DNA of 12,884 nucleotides from RFPI01 sp964470195. Its GTDB lineage: Bacteria; Pseudomonadota; Gammaproteobacteria; Burkholderiales; Methylophilaceae. Where the stretch lies: positions 1 to 12,884 of the forward strand of contig CAYYBG010000043.1 of assembly GCA_964470195.1 (NCBI GenBank). Direction: 5' to 3'. Numbering within the stretch: the first letter of the stretch is position 1; every line of letters starts with the position of its first letter. Both the position numbers and the translations under genes were made by a program. A model generated the notes under the pieces. The model made no database searches and had not been told where the DNA came from. It was given only the letters and a program-made list of their open reading frames with translations. This document shows positions 1-7,357 of this stretch, piece by piece.

Positions 1-92
1 ACGCTGTCGCCCGGCTTGACCAGTACTTCAATCACATCCACACTATCAAAGTTACCAATATCTGGTACCAAAATTTCCACAAGCTGACTCAT
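1..92 (-). CDS. aceF: Dihydrolipoamide acetyltransferase (PDH E2), N-terminal fragment
   Basis: Only the first 30 codons are in the window; the gene continues past base 1. The translation begins MSQLVEILVPDIG, then NFDSVDVIEVLVKPGDS. This is the start of a biotinyl/lipoyl domain, with the VPDIG strand and the VxEVLVKxGD turn that precede the lipoylated lysine, which lies outside the window. In betaproteobacteria this N-terminus is typical of E2 of the pyruvate dehydrogenase complex, which transfers the acetyl group to CoA in the cytoplasm. Some dihydrolipoamide dehydrogenases (E3) in the same group carry a similar N-terminal lipoyl domain, so E3 cannot be excluded from this fragment. The ATG at 92-90 follows an AAAAGG-like ribosome binding site 5 bases upstream. 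The gene is divergent from the radical SAM gene, with 99 bases between the two starts. Confidence 0.75.
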   Translation of the reverse strand, partial: MSQLVEILVPDIGNFDSVDVIEVLVKPGDS

Positions 93-191
93 AACAACCT
101 TTTGCACGAAATGAAGTCCATTATTTTAACATTATTCAAGGTCGCTCACTCAAAGCGCTATCTGTTGAGTGCTCGGTAAGAAGAGGTATGG

Positions 192-1307
192 ATGACTGAT
201 AAAATAGTCAAACCATTGATTTATAAAGGACGCGCTGCCAATAGCAATCAGGTGAGTCGTTTTGAGAGGCATAGTCGCGAATTTTTGGATGACGGTTGGG
301 GTAGTTTGGATGAGCAACTGCCGGCGCTTCGTACCGAAGTCATGCTGGATAATGCTAAATCGATTATCAACTATATAGATTCTCCTGATATTCCATTCGA
401 TCGTACCATTAACCCCTATCGCGGTTGTGAGCATGGCTGTATTTACTGTTATGCACGCCCCAGTCATGCTTATTTGGGTTTCTCTCCAGGCCTAGATTTT
501 GAATCGCGCTTATTGATGAAACAAAATGCAGCTGAACTATTGCGTCATGAGCTAGCAAAACAACAATATCGCTGTGCGCCTATCGCTTTGGGGATGAATA
601 CTGATGCGTATCAACCGATAGAGCGGGAGTATCGGCTGACAAGACAAATTATCGAAGTATTGGCGGAGGCGAATCACCCTTTCACATTGGTCACTAAATC
701 GTCTTTGGTGGAACGTGACCTAGATTTAATCGCCCCTATGGCTGAAAAAGGCCTAGTCAGTATCTGGCTTACTATCACTACGCTTGATAGACAAGTTGCG
801 CGTCGATTAGAGCCTCGTGCGGCAGCACCTGAGCGACGCTTACAAACCTTGGCAAAATTATCTCAGCATGGCATTCCATGTGGAGTAATGGTGGCCCCTG
901 TGATTCCAGCGCTGACCGATGCCATGTTAGAAAAAATTATTGAAGCGGCTTATGCCCAAGGTGTGCGTCGCGCAGGCTATGTTTTTTTGCGCTTACCACT
1001 AGAAATTCATGGCCTTTTTGAGCAGTGGTTGCAACAATATTTTCCCCTCAAGGCGCAACATGTGATGAGCTTGGTCAGGCAGAGCAGGGGTGGCGAAGTC
1101 TATCAGTCTGAATTTGGTAAAAGAATGGTAGGGGAAGGGATTTTTGCTGAATTATTGGCCCAGCGATTTAAACGTATCTGTCAAAAATTGGACATGCAAG
1201 ATGAGCGACTCGATTTAAATAGACAATGGTTTCAAGTGCCAGCGCATTGGCGTCATGCTAAAAAAACCGACCAATCCAACAACACACCACAAGCGAGTTT
1301 GTTCTAA
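192..1307 (+). CDS. PA0069-family radical SAM protein (SplB-like)
   Basis: A 371-residue radical SAM protein. The cluster motif is visible as CEHGCIYC, giving cysteines 79, 83 and 86 in the CxxxCxxC spacing that binds the SAM-cleaving 4Fe-4S cluster. It is followed by YARPSHAYLG and, further on, by LGMNTDAYQPIEREYRLTR, which is diagnostic of the PA0069/Rv2578c family related to spore photoproduct lyase. The physiological reaction of this family is not known to me; DNA-lesion repair is sometimes implied by the SplB similarity but is not shown by this sequence. The length is normal for the family. The ATG at 192 is preceded by AAGAGG at 181-186 with a 5-base spacer. An overlapping ATG at 188 opens only a three-codon frame (ATG GAT GAC TGA). 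birA follows after 33 bases with no visible terminator. Family assignment is firm; function is unknown. Confidence 0.93.
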   Translation: MTDKIVKPLIYKGRAANSNQVSRFERHSREFLDDGWGSLDEQLPALRTEVMLDNAKSIINYIDSPDIPFDRTINPYRGCEHGCIYCYARPSHAYLGFSPGLDFESRLLMKQNAAELLRHELAKQQYRCAPIALGMNTDAYQPIEREYRLTRQIIEVLAEANHPFTLVTKSSLVERDLDLIAPMAEKGLVSIWLTITTLDRQVARRLEPRAAAPERRLQTLAKLSQHGIPCGVMVAPVIPALTDAMLEKIIEAAYAQGVRRAGYVFLRLPLEIHGLFEQWLQQYFPLKAQHVMSLVRQSRGGEVYQSEFGKRMVGEGIFAELLAQRFKRICQKLDMQDERLDLNRQWFQVPAHWRHAKKTDQSNNTPQASLF

Positions 1308-1340
1308 TCGACAATCAGCAGCATGCTAAACTTGTAATCT

Positions 1341-2345
1341 ATGAGTCATCCTTTGACATTCCCTATTTTGCGATTGCTTGCAGATGGTCGCTTTCATTCC
1401 GGCGAGCAGATTGCCCAGCAGTTCTCGGTGACACGAACCACTGTCTGGCATGCCATACAATCAGCGCAGCAACTCGGTGTGCAAGTTTTTTCGGTGCGTG
1501 GTAAGGGCTATAAACTGCCTAGACCTGTCAAACTGTTGGATGAACAAGCAATTTTGCAAGCCATAGGCAGTGAACGTGCATGGTTTCATCTACAACTTCA
1601 CGATAGCTTGCCTTCCACCAATAGTTTTTTGATGCAAGTGGCACATCCTAATCTTGCCCATGCTGCACCTCATGCTACTTGTGTGGTGGCGCAGATTCAG
1701 ACTGCTGGCAAAGGCAGGCGTGGACGAGACTGGCGCTCAGCCTTAGGTGCCAGTTTAACTTTTTCCCTGTTATGGCGTTTTCAGTGCGGTGCTGCTGCTT
1801 TATCTGGACTGAGTTTGGCGATAGGGGTGGGTTTAATTCGGGCTTTACATGGCTTGGGCCTGACTCAGGCTAAATTGAAGTGGCCAAATGATGTGTTGGT
1901 TTGGCAGAATGATTTACCGACAAAACTAGCTGGAATTTTGATTGAGTTACAAGGAGACATGGATGGCCCTAGCGCTGCAGTGATAGGCGTTGGGATGAAT
2001 ATGCAGCTAACGGACGATCTCAAACAGCAGATTGACCAGCCTGTATGTGACTTGTATCAATATCTGGGATCTTCGCTTGATGCCAATCAAATATTAGGTA
2101 GCTTGCTCAAACATTTATCTGAAGTACTCAAAGTATTTGAGCAACAAGGATTTGTCGGATTACGCGATGAGTGGTTGCAATATCATGCCTATCATCAACA
2201 ACCAGTAAAACTATTGTTGCCTGATGGACGTGAACACCTAGCACAGGTGACAGGGGTCGGCGAGGATGGAATTTTATTAGTCAATACTGCGCAAGGCGAA
2301 CAACGATTGGCGGCAGGGGAGATTAGTATGCGAGGTGCGCTGTGA
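1341..2345 (+). CDS. birA: Bifunctional biotin-[acetyl-CoA-carboxylase] ligase / biotin operon repressor BirA
   Basis: A 334-residue group II biotin protein ligase. Residues 5-60 form a winged helix-turn-helix (helices around GEQIAQQFSVTRTTVWHAIQ, wing at SVRGKGYKL), so it probably also represses biotin genes, as in E. coli. The catalytic domain has the adenylate/biotin loop GKGRRGRDW (123-131), KWPND (180-184, with the catalytic lysine) and KLAGILIEL (195-203). A C-terminal SH3-like domain starts near 288 (PVKLLLPDGR). It makes biotinyl-5'-AMP and transfers biotin to the carrier-protein lysine of acetyl-CoA carboxylase in the cytoplasm. No strong ribosome binding site precedes the ATG at 1341, so translation may be weak or partly coupled to the upstream gene. 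Its stop overlaps the coaX start (GTGA), an arrangement common in beta- and gammaproteobacteria. No truncation or missing motif is seen. Confidence 0.97.
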   Translation: MSHPLTFPILRLLADGRFHSGEQIAQQFSVTRTTVWHAIQSAQQLGVQVFSVRGKGYKLPRPVKLLDEQAILQAIGSERAWFHLQLHDSLPSTNSFLMQVAHPNLAHAAPHATCVVAQIQTAGKGRRGRDWRSALGASLTFSLLWRFQCGAAALSGLSLAIGVGLIRALHGLGLTQAKLKWPNDVLVWQNDLPTKLAGILIELQGDMDGPSAAVIGVGMNMQLTDDLKQQIDQPVCDLYQYLGSSLDANQILGSLLKHLSEVLKVFEQQGFVGLRDEWLQYHAYHQQPVKLLLPDGREHLAQVTGVGEDGILLVNTAQGEQRLAAGEISMRGAL

Positions 2346-3127
2346 AGTTGCTGATTGATGCAGGTAATAGCCGATGTAAATGGGCTTTGATGACTGACTC
2401 AGGTGAGTTGAACACTCATGGGATTATCGATTACCACGCTCTGCCGCAACTGGATTTGCCTACTGAGTTTTATCAGGCAGATGCCATTTGGATAGCAAAT
2501 GTTGCGGGTCCACAAATCCAACGTTTACTCGAGCAGCGATTACAGTCATTGGCAGTGCCGATTCAAGTCATGCAAGTAGGGGATGCCGATTTGGGTTTGC
2601 AAAATGCCTATGCGCAACCACAACAACTCGGGATAGATCGCTGGTGTGCTGGAATCGCGGCATGGCAAATTTTACAGCTACGTCAATCCGAAACTGCTTG
2701 CTTGGTGATTAATGCAGGCACAGCGTTGACCATAGATGCTATTCACCAAGACACTTTTATTGGGGGCTTGATTGTTCCCGGAGCACGCCTGCAAACAGAG
2801 TCCTTAGCCCAATTGGCATTTTCTCAAGCAAACTTTGATCTATCTGAGAACAATCCTATTTTGAGCCAAGGCAAACTGTGTGCATTCCCCAATCAATCTA
2901 TCGACGCTTGTTTTTCTGGGGTCATTCAGGCGCTGATTGGGGCCATTAGCATTCAATATCATCAGCTTCAAACCCACACCCAAAAACCAGTCTGTTGTAT
3001 CTTGAGCGGAGGCGATGCTGAAATGATTGCAGCAGGATTGGCACAGCAAAAAATACCGTTCGAGCTGATTCCACACTTGGTTTTGCAGGGAATTTATTTG
3101 CTCGGAAGCCAGTCAAAATTCAGTTAA
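2342..3127 (+). CDS. coaX: Type III pantothenate kinase CoaX
   Basis: A 261-residue enzyme of the ASKHA fold that phosphorylates pantothenate with ATP, the first committed step of CoA synthesis, in the cytoplasm. Visible motifs are the N-terminal phosphate loop LLIDAGNSRCKW (D6, G8-N9), GIDRW (97-101), the second phosphate loop INAGTALTID (123-132) and GGLIVPG (141-147), followed by a late LSGGDAE segment. Type III kinases are known to need a monovalent cation and to be insensitive to CoA feedback; this is family knowledge. The GTG start at 2342 overlaps the birA TGA by four bases (GTGA), which implies translational coupling, and MKLLIDAGN is the expected N-terminus. The pairing links two cofactors used by acetyl-CoA carboxylation, biotin and CoA. 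A gap of 37 bases to the start chosen for the next gene contains no terminator hairpin. Confidence 0.96.
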   Translation: MKLLIDAGNSRCKWALMTDSGELNTHGIIDYHALPQLDLPTEFYQADAIWIANVAGPQIQRLLEQRLQSLAVPIQVMQVGDADLGLQNAYAQPQQLGIDRWCAGIAAWQILQLRQSETACLVINAGTALTIDAIHQDTFIGGLIVPGARLQTESLAQLAFSQANFDLSENNPILSQGKLCAFPNQSIDACFSGVIQALIGAISIQYHQLQTHTQKPVCCILSGGDAEMIAAGLAQQKIPFELIPHLVLQGIYLLGSQSKFS

Positions 3128-3164
3128 AGATTTTTTTGTATGCCATAACGCTAGGGATTTGAAT

Positions 3165-3638
3165 GTGATTGAGCAAACCAAGCCACCTTTGCCTCCATTT
3201 GATGCGCACACAGCTAAGCAAAAAGTGCGTATGGCAGAGAATGCCTGGAATGGGCGCAACCCGCATCAAGTTGCATTGGCATACAGCAAAGATAGTTATT
3301 GGCGAAACCGAGATGAATTTATTCATGGGCGTGAGCAAATTATTGCTTTTTTGACGCGCAAATGGGCGCAAGAGATGGAATATCGTTTGATGAAAGAGTT
3401 GTGGGCTTTTCAGCATAATAGAATTGCTGTGCGCTTTGCTTATGAATGGCATGACCATCATGGACATTGGTTCCGCTCATATGGCAATGAGAACTGGGAG
3501 TTTAATGACCATGGTTTGATGCGAGCGCGTTACGCCAGTATCAACGATTTGTCTATCAGCGAGAGCCAAAGGCTGTTCCATTGGCCGCTTGGGGTAAGAC
3601 CAGAAGATCATCCAAGTTTGTCTGATTTAGGCCTCTAA
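3165..3638 (+). CDS. DUF1348 / NTF2-like (SnoaL-fold) conserved protein
   Basis: A small protein of about 157 residues that matches the DUF1348 family nearly along its whole length. Landmarks are PPLPPF near the start, VRMAENAWNGRNP, YSKDSYWRNRDEF, FLTRKWAQEMEYR, VRFAYEWHD, WFRSYGNENWEF and the C-terminal HWPLGVRPEDHPSLSDLGL. The family has an NTF2-like cone fold; its biochemical role is not established, and nothing here reveals a substrate. Start choice: the reading frame has a TTG at 3159 and a GTG at 3165. AGGGA at 3153-3157 gives 7 bases of spacing to the GTG but only 1 base to the TTG, so GTG at 3165 is preferred; no in-frame ATG exists upstream. No signal peptide or membrane segment is seen. 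It ends only 9 bases before the TonB-dependent receptor gene and probably shares its transcript. Confidence 0.9.
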   Translation: MIEQTKPPLPPFDAHTAKQKVRMAENAWNGRNPHQVALAYSKDSYWRNRDEFIHGREQIIAFLTRKWAQEMEYRLMKELWAFQHNRIAVRFAYEWHDHHGHWFRSYGNENWEFNDHGLMRARYASINDLSISESQRLFHWPLGVRPEDHPSLSDLGL

Positions 3639-3647
3639 TCTCTATCT

Positions 3648-5699
3648 ATGCGTTATTTGATTTTTATGCTTTTCTGCGCACCAATGGCGTTGTATGCGGC
3701 TGACACCGCAGTACGTGCAGACACTGTTGATGTACGCGATGCAAATGCCACCAGTCAACAGTTGAATGCTTTTAGCCAAAAAGTAGTGATAGACCGCCAA
3801 CAAATTGACAATATGGGGGTGGTGACGGTGGGTGATGTACTTGGCAAGCTTCCCGGCGTCGAGGCTTTTAATGGAGGGCATCGAGCGCGAGGCATGTCAC
3901 GAGACTCAGTCCAAATGCTGGTAGATGGTGAACGTCAGTCAGGTGGCACCATGGGCATGTTGTCAAGATTGCCCGCCAGTGAAATCGAACGAGTTGAAAT
4001 TCACCGTGGCAATAGTGCAGAGTTCGGTGGTGCGTCTGCGATCAGTGTAAATGTAGTGCTGAAAAAAGCCATTACTCAACAAGCCAGTGAATATAAGCTA
4101 GGACTGGGGGTTCGTAAGGATGAGCCCAACTATCAAGTGAGTTATACCTGGAATGGTGGCGATAAAGATTTTTCTTGGTCTCTGCCATTTACGCTGTATA
4201 GCAGCCGCACCCCAGTAAATACATGGCAATACAAAGATAGCACTGCACCACAATTCAATTGGCAAGAGCAAACCGACGGTATCTCGCGTATGTCCCATTA
4301 TGGGGTAAGTCCAAAGTTAGTATGGAAATTTGGTCGTGACAGTATCACCTTGATGCCGATGGCATTTTTGGGACCAAGTTCCAAAGATAGCGAAGCCAAT
4401 ATACAAGCGGATCCTCCTGGCACATCATTCCGACGTTTGCATGAGGACGTATTTAGTCGAATTTATCGTCTGCGCATGAATGCAGATAAATATTTTGGTG
4501 AGAGTAAACTTATTTCGCGTTTATCTTTTAACCACAGGCTCAACGATAGCAATATATCGCGCTATTCCAACGAGCCATCAGGTTTTGTATTTGGTAGCTT
4601 TAATAACATCAATCGAGAAAACGAGCTGAATGCCAGTTTGCGCTTTGATCATCCTTGGGCAGAACATTATTTATCATTTTCCGCCGAGCTTAATAATTTG
4701 CGCCGAGCCGACGAACAGGCTGCCGCCTCCTTGGCAGTTGCATTCGGCAATACTAGCTCGCAATCTATAGAGCATATTGTATGGTTTCAGGATGCTTGGA
4801 ATCTGAATGAGCAACATGCGCTGACCAGTGGTTTGCGCCTAGAGCAAATTCGTTTGTCATCAAATGGCAGTGAGAATCAAACCTCTGCGTTGTTACCTTC
4901 CATCGCCTATCGCTGGCAAATTGATCCGCACTATGTCATGCGAAGCTCATTGGGGGCGGGTTTAAAAACACCTAAATTAAATGAAATAACTAACGCAGCG
5001 GTGCCCAGTGTGGGCATTAATACACCACTGGATGCTGATGTGCGTGGTAACCCTAATCTCAAACCTGAGCGTAATATTAATTTTGAATTGGCTTTAGAGC
5101 GATATCTTGGCGACAAAAATAGTGTGCTATCCGTCAATGGCTATGTGCGTTCAACGCAAAACTTCACCGAGCGTATTATTTCTCAAGAAGGCAATCGTTG
5201 GATAGACAGACCACAAAACGTTGGCGATAGTGTGCATTGGGGTTTGGAACTGGATGCTAAGCTCAAGACTGATGGCTGGGCGTGGCAAGGAGGCACGTTG
5301 CGCTCGCATTTATTAATCCCTCGCAACAGCGTTCAAGATCAACGTTTAGATTTATCTCGTCGAGCCAAAGAGACACCAGTTTATACGCTTTCTTTTGGTT
5401 TGGATCAGACGATTCCTCAATGGAAATCTAGCTTTGGCGTCGATGTGCAAATTTCTGGCAGAAGTGAAACGGCTTTGCCAAATGAACAGTATGCCTTTAC
5501 TAAAGCACGCACACTGCTAGATGGATACTTCTTATATCAACTCGACTCCAATCTCAATCTGCGTATCGTCGGGCGTAATCTGTTGTCTGCGGACACACGC
5601 AATCGCAACCGATTTCTAACCGCGACAGATGATTGGATGTATCGAATCAGTGATTATCAATATCCAAGTTTGATGGTGTTTCTAGAGGGTAAGATTTAG
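3648..5699 (+). CDS. TonB-dependent outer-membrane receptor, substrate unknown
   Basis: A 683-residue TonB-dependent transporter. Residues 1-18 (MRYLIFMLFCAPMALYAA) form a short Sec signal peptide with probable cleavage around residues 17-18. ADTVDV at 24-29 is a plausible TonB box. The plug domain spans about 40-155 (VVIDRQQIDNMGVVTVGDVL, GHRARGMSRDSVQMLVDGER, LPASEIERVEIHRGNSAEFGG, VNVVLKK), and the rest is an amphipathic beta-barrel with late motifs NPNLKPERNINFELALER and LRIVGRNLL. It should import a scarce ligand (siderophore, haem, cobalamin or other) into the periplasm using TonB energy, but the sequence does not identify which. The last residues are VFLEGKI, ending in Ile rather than the usual terminal Phe/Trp. 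No clear ribosome binding site precedes the ATG; only 9 bases separate it from the DUF1348 stop, suggesting coupling. No TonB, ExbBD or ABC transporter genes lie nearby. It is convergent with cysE. Confidence 0.93.
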   Translation: MRYLIFMLFCAPMALYAADTAVRADTVDVRDANATSQQLNAFSQKVVIDRQQIDNMGVVTVGDVLGKLPGVEAFNGGHRARGMSRDSVQMLVDGERQSGGTMGMLSRLPASEIERVEIHRGNSAEFGGASAISVNVVLKKAITQQASEYKLGLGVRKDEPNYQVSYTWNGGDKDFSWSLPFTLYSSRTPVNTWQYKDSTAPQFNWQEQTDGISRMSHYGVSPKLVWKFGRDSITLMPMAFLGPSSKDSEANIQADPPGTSFRRLHEDVFSRIYRLRMNADKYFGESKLISRLSFNHRLNDSNISRYSNEPSGFVFGSFNNINRENELNASLRFDHPWAEHYLSFSAELNNLRRADEQAAASLAVAFGNTSSQSIEHIVWFQDAWNLNEQHALTSGLRLEQIRLSSNGSENQTSALLPSIAYRWQIDPHYVMRSSLGAGLKTPKLNEITNAAVPSVGINTPLDADVRGNPNLKPERNINFELALERYLGDKNSVLSVNGYVRSTQNFTERIISQEGNRWIDRPQNVGDSVHWGLELDAKLKTDGWAWQGGTLRSHLLIPRNSVQDQRLDLSRRAKETPVYTLSFGLDQTIPQWKSSFGVDVQISGRSETALPNEQYAFTKARTLLDGYFLYQLDSNLNLRIVGRNLLSADTRNRNRFLTATDDWMYRISDYQYPSLMVFLEGKI

Positions 5700-5729
5700 C
5701 GAATGTGTGATTTGCCACTAGATTTTTTT
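5699..5729 (+). terminator. Weak candidate terminator after the receptor gene
   Basis: GCGAAT at 5699-5704 pairs with ATTTGC at 5710-5715 (6 bp, one G-T wobble) around a GTGTG loop. A run of seven T follows at 5723-5729. The seven-base spacer between stem and T-run makes this a poor intrinsic terminator. It lies between the convergent receptor and cysE genes and runs into the end of cysE. Confidence 0.2.
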
Positions 5730-6464
5730 AAAGGTATCGACATCAAAGGCTTTACCCACCTCGGCATCGGCATCCATATCTGCACCCAATTTATTTAATT
5801 GTTGCATCACTTCTTGTAGTTTAGCGTCTTGTGCAATCGCGTGGTCAAGTAGTGCGTGGATGGCTTTGGACATAGGATCGTTTTCATTATCACTCACTGC
5901 GTAAGCGGCAAAGCCAATTTTTTCCGCCATTTTGTCGCGTTGTTGATGGCTTTCTTGGTCGACGATACGGGCGGGAATACCAACCGCTGTAGCACCTTGT
6001 GGCACATCTTTCACCACGACAGCATTCGAGCCAATTTTAGCGCCGGCACCGACAATAATAGGTCCGAGAATTTTAGCTCCAGCGCCGACCACCACATTAG
6101 CCTCCAGAGTAGGGTGGCGTTTGCCTTTATTCCAAGAGGTGCCACCCAAGGTGACGCCGTGATAAAGAGTACAATCATCTCCAATAACCGCGGTTTCGCC
6201 AATCACTACCCCCATACCATGGTCGATAAACACGCGTCGTCCAATATTTGCACCGGGGTGAATTTCAATCCCCGTCAGCCAACGAGCGAGGTGCGAGATG
6301 AAACGTGCAAGCCAGTATAATCGCCACATCCAAAGCAAATGCGAGAATCGATGAATCATCAAGGCATGCAGTCCGGGATATGTGGTTAGCACCTCCCAAT
6401 AAGTTCTTGCCGCAGGATCGCGCTCAAATACCACTGCAATATCTTGTTTTAATTTTTCTAACAT
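5718..6464 (-). CDS. cysE: Serine O-acetyltransferase CysE
   Basis: Converts L-serine and acetyl-CoA to O-acetylserine, the first step of cysteine synthesis, in the cytoplasm. An N-terminal helical part (residues 1-60, with FERDPAAR at 13-20) leads into the left-handed beta-helix of hexapeptide repeats: GIEIHPGANIGRR, IDHGMGVVIGETAVIG, LYHGVTLGG, then AKILGPIIVGAGAKIGSNAVV. By comparison with E. coli, the catalytic His is H82 and the paired acid is E67, as in other GIEIHP-type enzymes. The beta-helix is followed by about 80 residues of acidic, helical tail ending in Ile, the residue that in other CysE proteins inserts into CysK. Start choice: an in-frame GTG at 6470 exists, but ATG at 6464 has GAGG 5 bases upstream and gives the usual MLEKLKQDI start, 248 residues. 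It lies about 21 bases downstream of trmJ, probably cotranscribed. Confidence 0.95.
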   Translation of the reverse strand: MLEKLKQDIAVVFERDPAARTYWEVLTTYPGLHALMIHRFSHLLWMWRLYWLARFISHLARWLTGIEIHPGANIGRRVFIDHGMGVVIGETAVIGDDCTLYHGVTLGGTSWNKGKRHPTLEANVVVGAGAKILGPIIVGAGAKIGSNAVVVKDVPQGATAVGIPARIVDQESHQQRDKMAEKIGFAAYAVSDNENDPMSKAIHALLDHAIAQDAKLQEVMQQLNKLGADMDADAEVGKAFDVDTFKKI

Positions 6465-6485
6465 AGCCACCTCAATCGCTCAGGG

Positions 6486-7220
6486 TTACTTTAAAGGGGT
6501 TTTCTGCAAAGGGTTCTGGGTCAAACTTAATATACCACGCAGCATATCGAGTTCCTCTTTTTCAAGACTTGCCCGCGCATAAATTCTGCGCATTCTGGTC
6601 ATCAATCGACGAGGAGCTTGAGGGTTTAGAAAGCCGATATGTAACAAGGTTTGTTCTAAATGTTGATAAAAACTTTCCATTTCTTCTGTATTGGCCAATA
6701 CCGGGGTATCCACTTGCGGAAGCGTAGAGCCCAGCGTAGCCATGCGTAACTCATAGCACATGACTTGTATGGCCGCTGCTACATTTAAAGATGAAAAGGT
6801 AGCATCGGTAGGTATCATCGCCAGTAACTGGCATAAATCTAACTCACGATTGCTTAATCCTGACATTTCATTACCAAATACCAAGGCGACAGACTGTTCA
6901 TGGCGGGCCACAGTGGCGGCACGGATAGCGGCTTCGCGCACGTCGACCAAAGGATGCGAAAGCTCGCGCTTTCTGGCACTAAGTCCGACGCACAAGACAC
7001 ATCCAGTCAGCGCTTCCTCTAGCGTGTTACAAACGACAGCATTGGCTAATACATCATCAGCGTTGCTTGCCATTGCGGTGGCTTCAGGTGCGGGGAAATA
7101 CTTGGGTTGTACCAAATACAATTGCCTAATCCCCATTGTCTTCATAGCGCGAGCAGCGGCACCAATATTGCCAGGATGGCTGGTGTTGCTCATGACGATA
7201 CGGAAATTTTGCAGTGACAT
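6486..7220 (-). CDS. trmJ: tRNA (cytidine/uridine-32-2'-O)-methyltransferase TrmJ
   Basis: A 244-residue SPOUT-class methyltransferase that 2'-O-methylates C32/U32 in the anticodon loop of certain tRNAs using SAM, in the cytoplasm. Motifs are SHPGNIGAAARAM (14-26, RNA-binding/motif 1), LVFGNEMSGLSNREL (113-127, motif 2) and IPTDATFSSLNVAAAIQVM (136-154, motif 3, the trefoil-knot SAM site). A C-terminal helical extension (about 175-244, with RRLMTRMRRIYARASLEKEELDMLRGIL in pieces) is the usual dimerisation tail of bacterial TrmJ. The length is normal. The ATG at 7220 lacks a strong ribosome binding site. It is followed by cysE, an order common in beta- and gammaproteobacteria; where iscR follows in many relatives, here cysE is instead the last gene before a convergent receptor gene. 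It is divergent from suhB. Confidence 0.95.
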   Translation of the reverse strand: MSLQNFRIVMSNTSHPGNIGAAARAMKTMGIRQLYLVQPKYFPAPEATAMASNADDVLANAVVCNTLEEALTGCVLCVGLSARKRELSHPLVDVREAAIRAATVARHEQSVALVFGNEMSGLSNRELDLCQLLAMIPTDATFSSLNVAAAIQVMCYELRMATLGSTLPQVDTPVLANTEEMESFYQHLEQTLLHIGFLNPQAPRRLMTRMRRIYARASLEKEELDMLRGILSLTQNPLQKTPLK

Positions 7221-7246
7221 AGTCTATTTCATGGTTTATTTAATCG

Positions 7247-7275
7247 TTGGAGAGACAGGCGTAAAGCTTTAAAAT
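7247..7275 (+). promoter_or_regulatory. Candidate sigma-70 promoter for suhB
   Basis: TTGGAG at 7247-7252 and TAAAAT at 7270-7275 are separated by exactly 17 bases. The -10 is a 5/6 match; the -35 has only the TTG core. Transcription would begin near 7282 and give a leader of about 75 bases before the suhB ATG chosen at 7358. A 10-base palindrome TAAAGCTTTA (7262-7271) overlaps the -10. This is inferred from sequence only. Confidence 0.35.
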
Positions 7276-7357
7276 GCCATTTTATCAGTTATTCACGTTC
7301 TTTAACGCTGGCGTAAAATTGTGGCTACGCAAAAGCAAAGATTTCAGAAAGTTAAGC

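Noticed and set aside
150..467. Leftward 105-codon open frame opposite the start of the radical SAM gene
   Set aside because: It overlaps the well-supported radical SAM coding region on the other strand and shows no family resemblance.
5856..6320. Rightward 154-codon open frame opposite cysE
   Set aside because: Antisense to the hexapeptide-repeat region of cysE, where the repeating codon pattern keeps the other strand open; no domain was recognised.
6465..6470. GTG start at 6470 for cysE giving MAMLEK
   Set aside because: The ATG two codons later has a GAGG site at 5-base spacing and gives the usual CysE N-terminus; the GTG is itself part of the bases just after that site.
6760..7272. Rightward 170-codon open frame opposite trmJ
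   Set aside because: It is the antisense shadow of trmJ, whose SPOUT motifs are intact; the antisense product has no recognisable domain or ribosome binding site.
7274..7357. N-terminal 28-residue extension of SuhB
   Set aside because: The family starts at MHPML (7358); the extension is atypical and its ATG overlaps a promoter-like -10.
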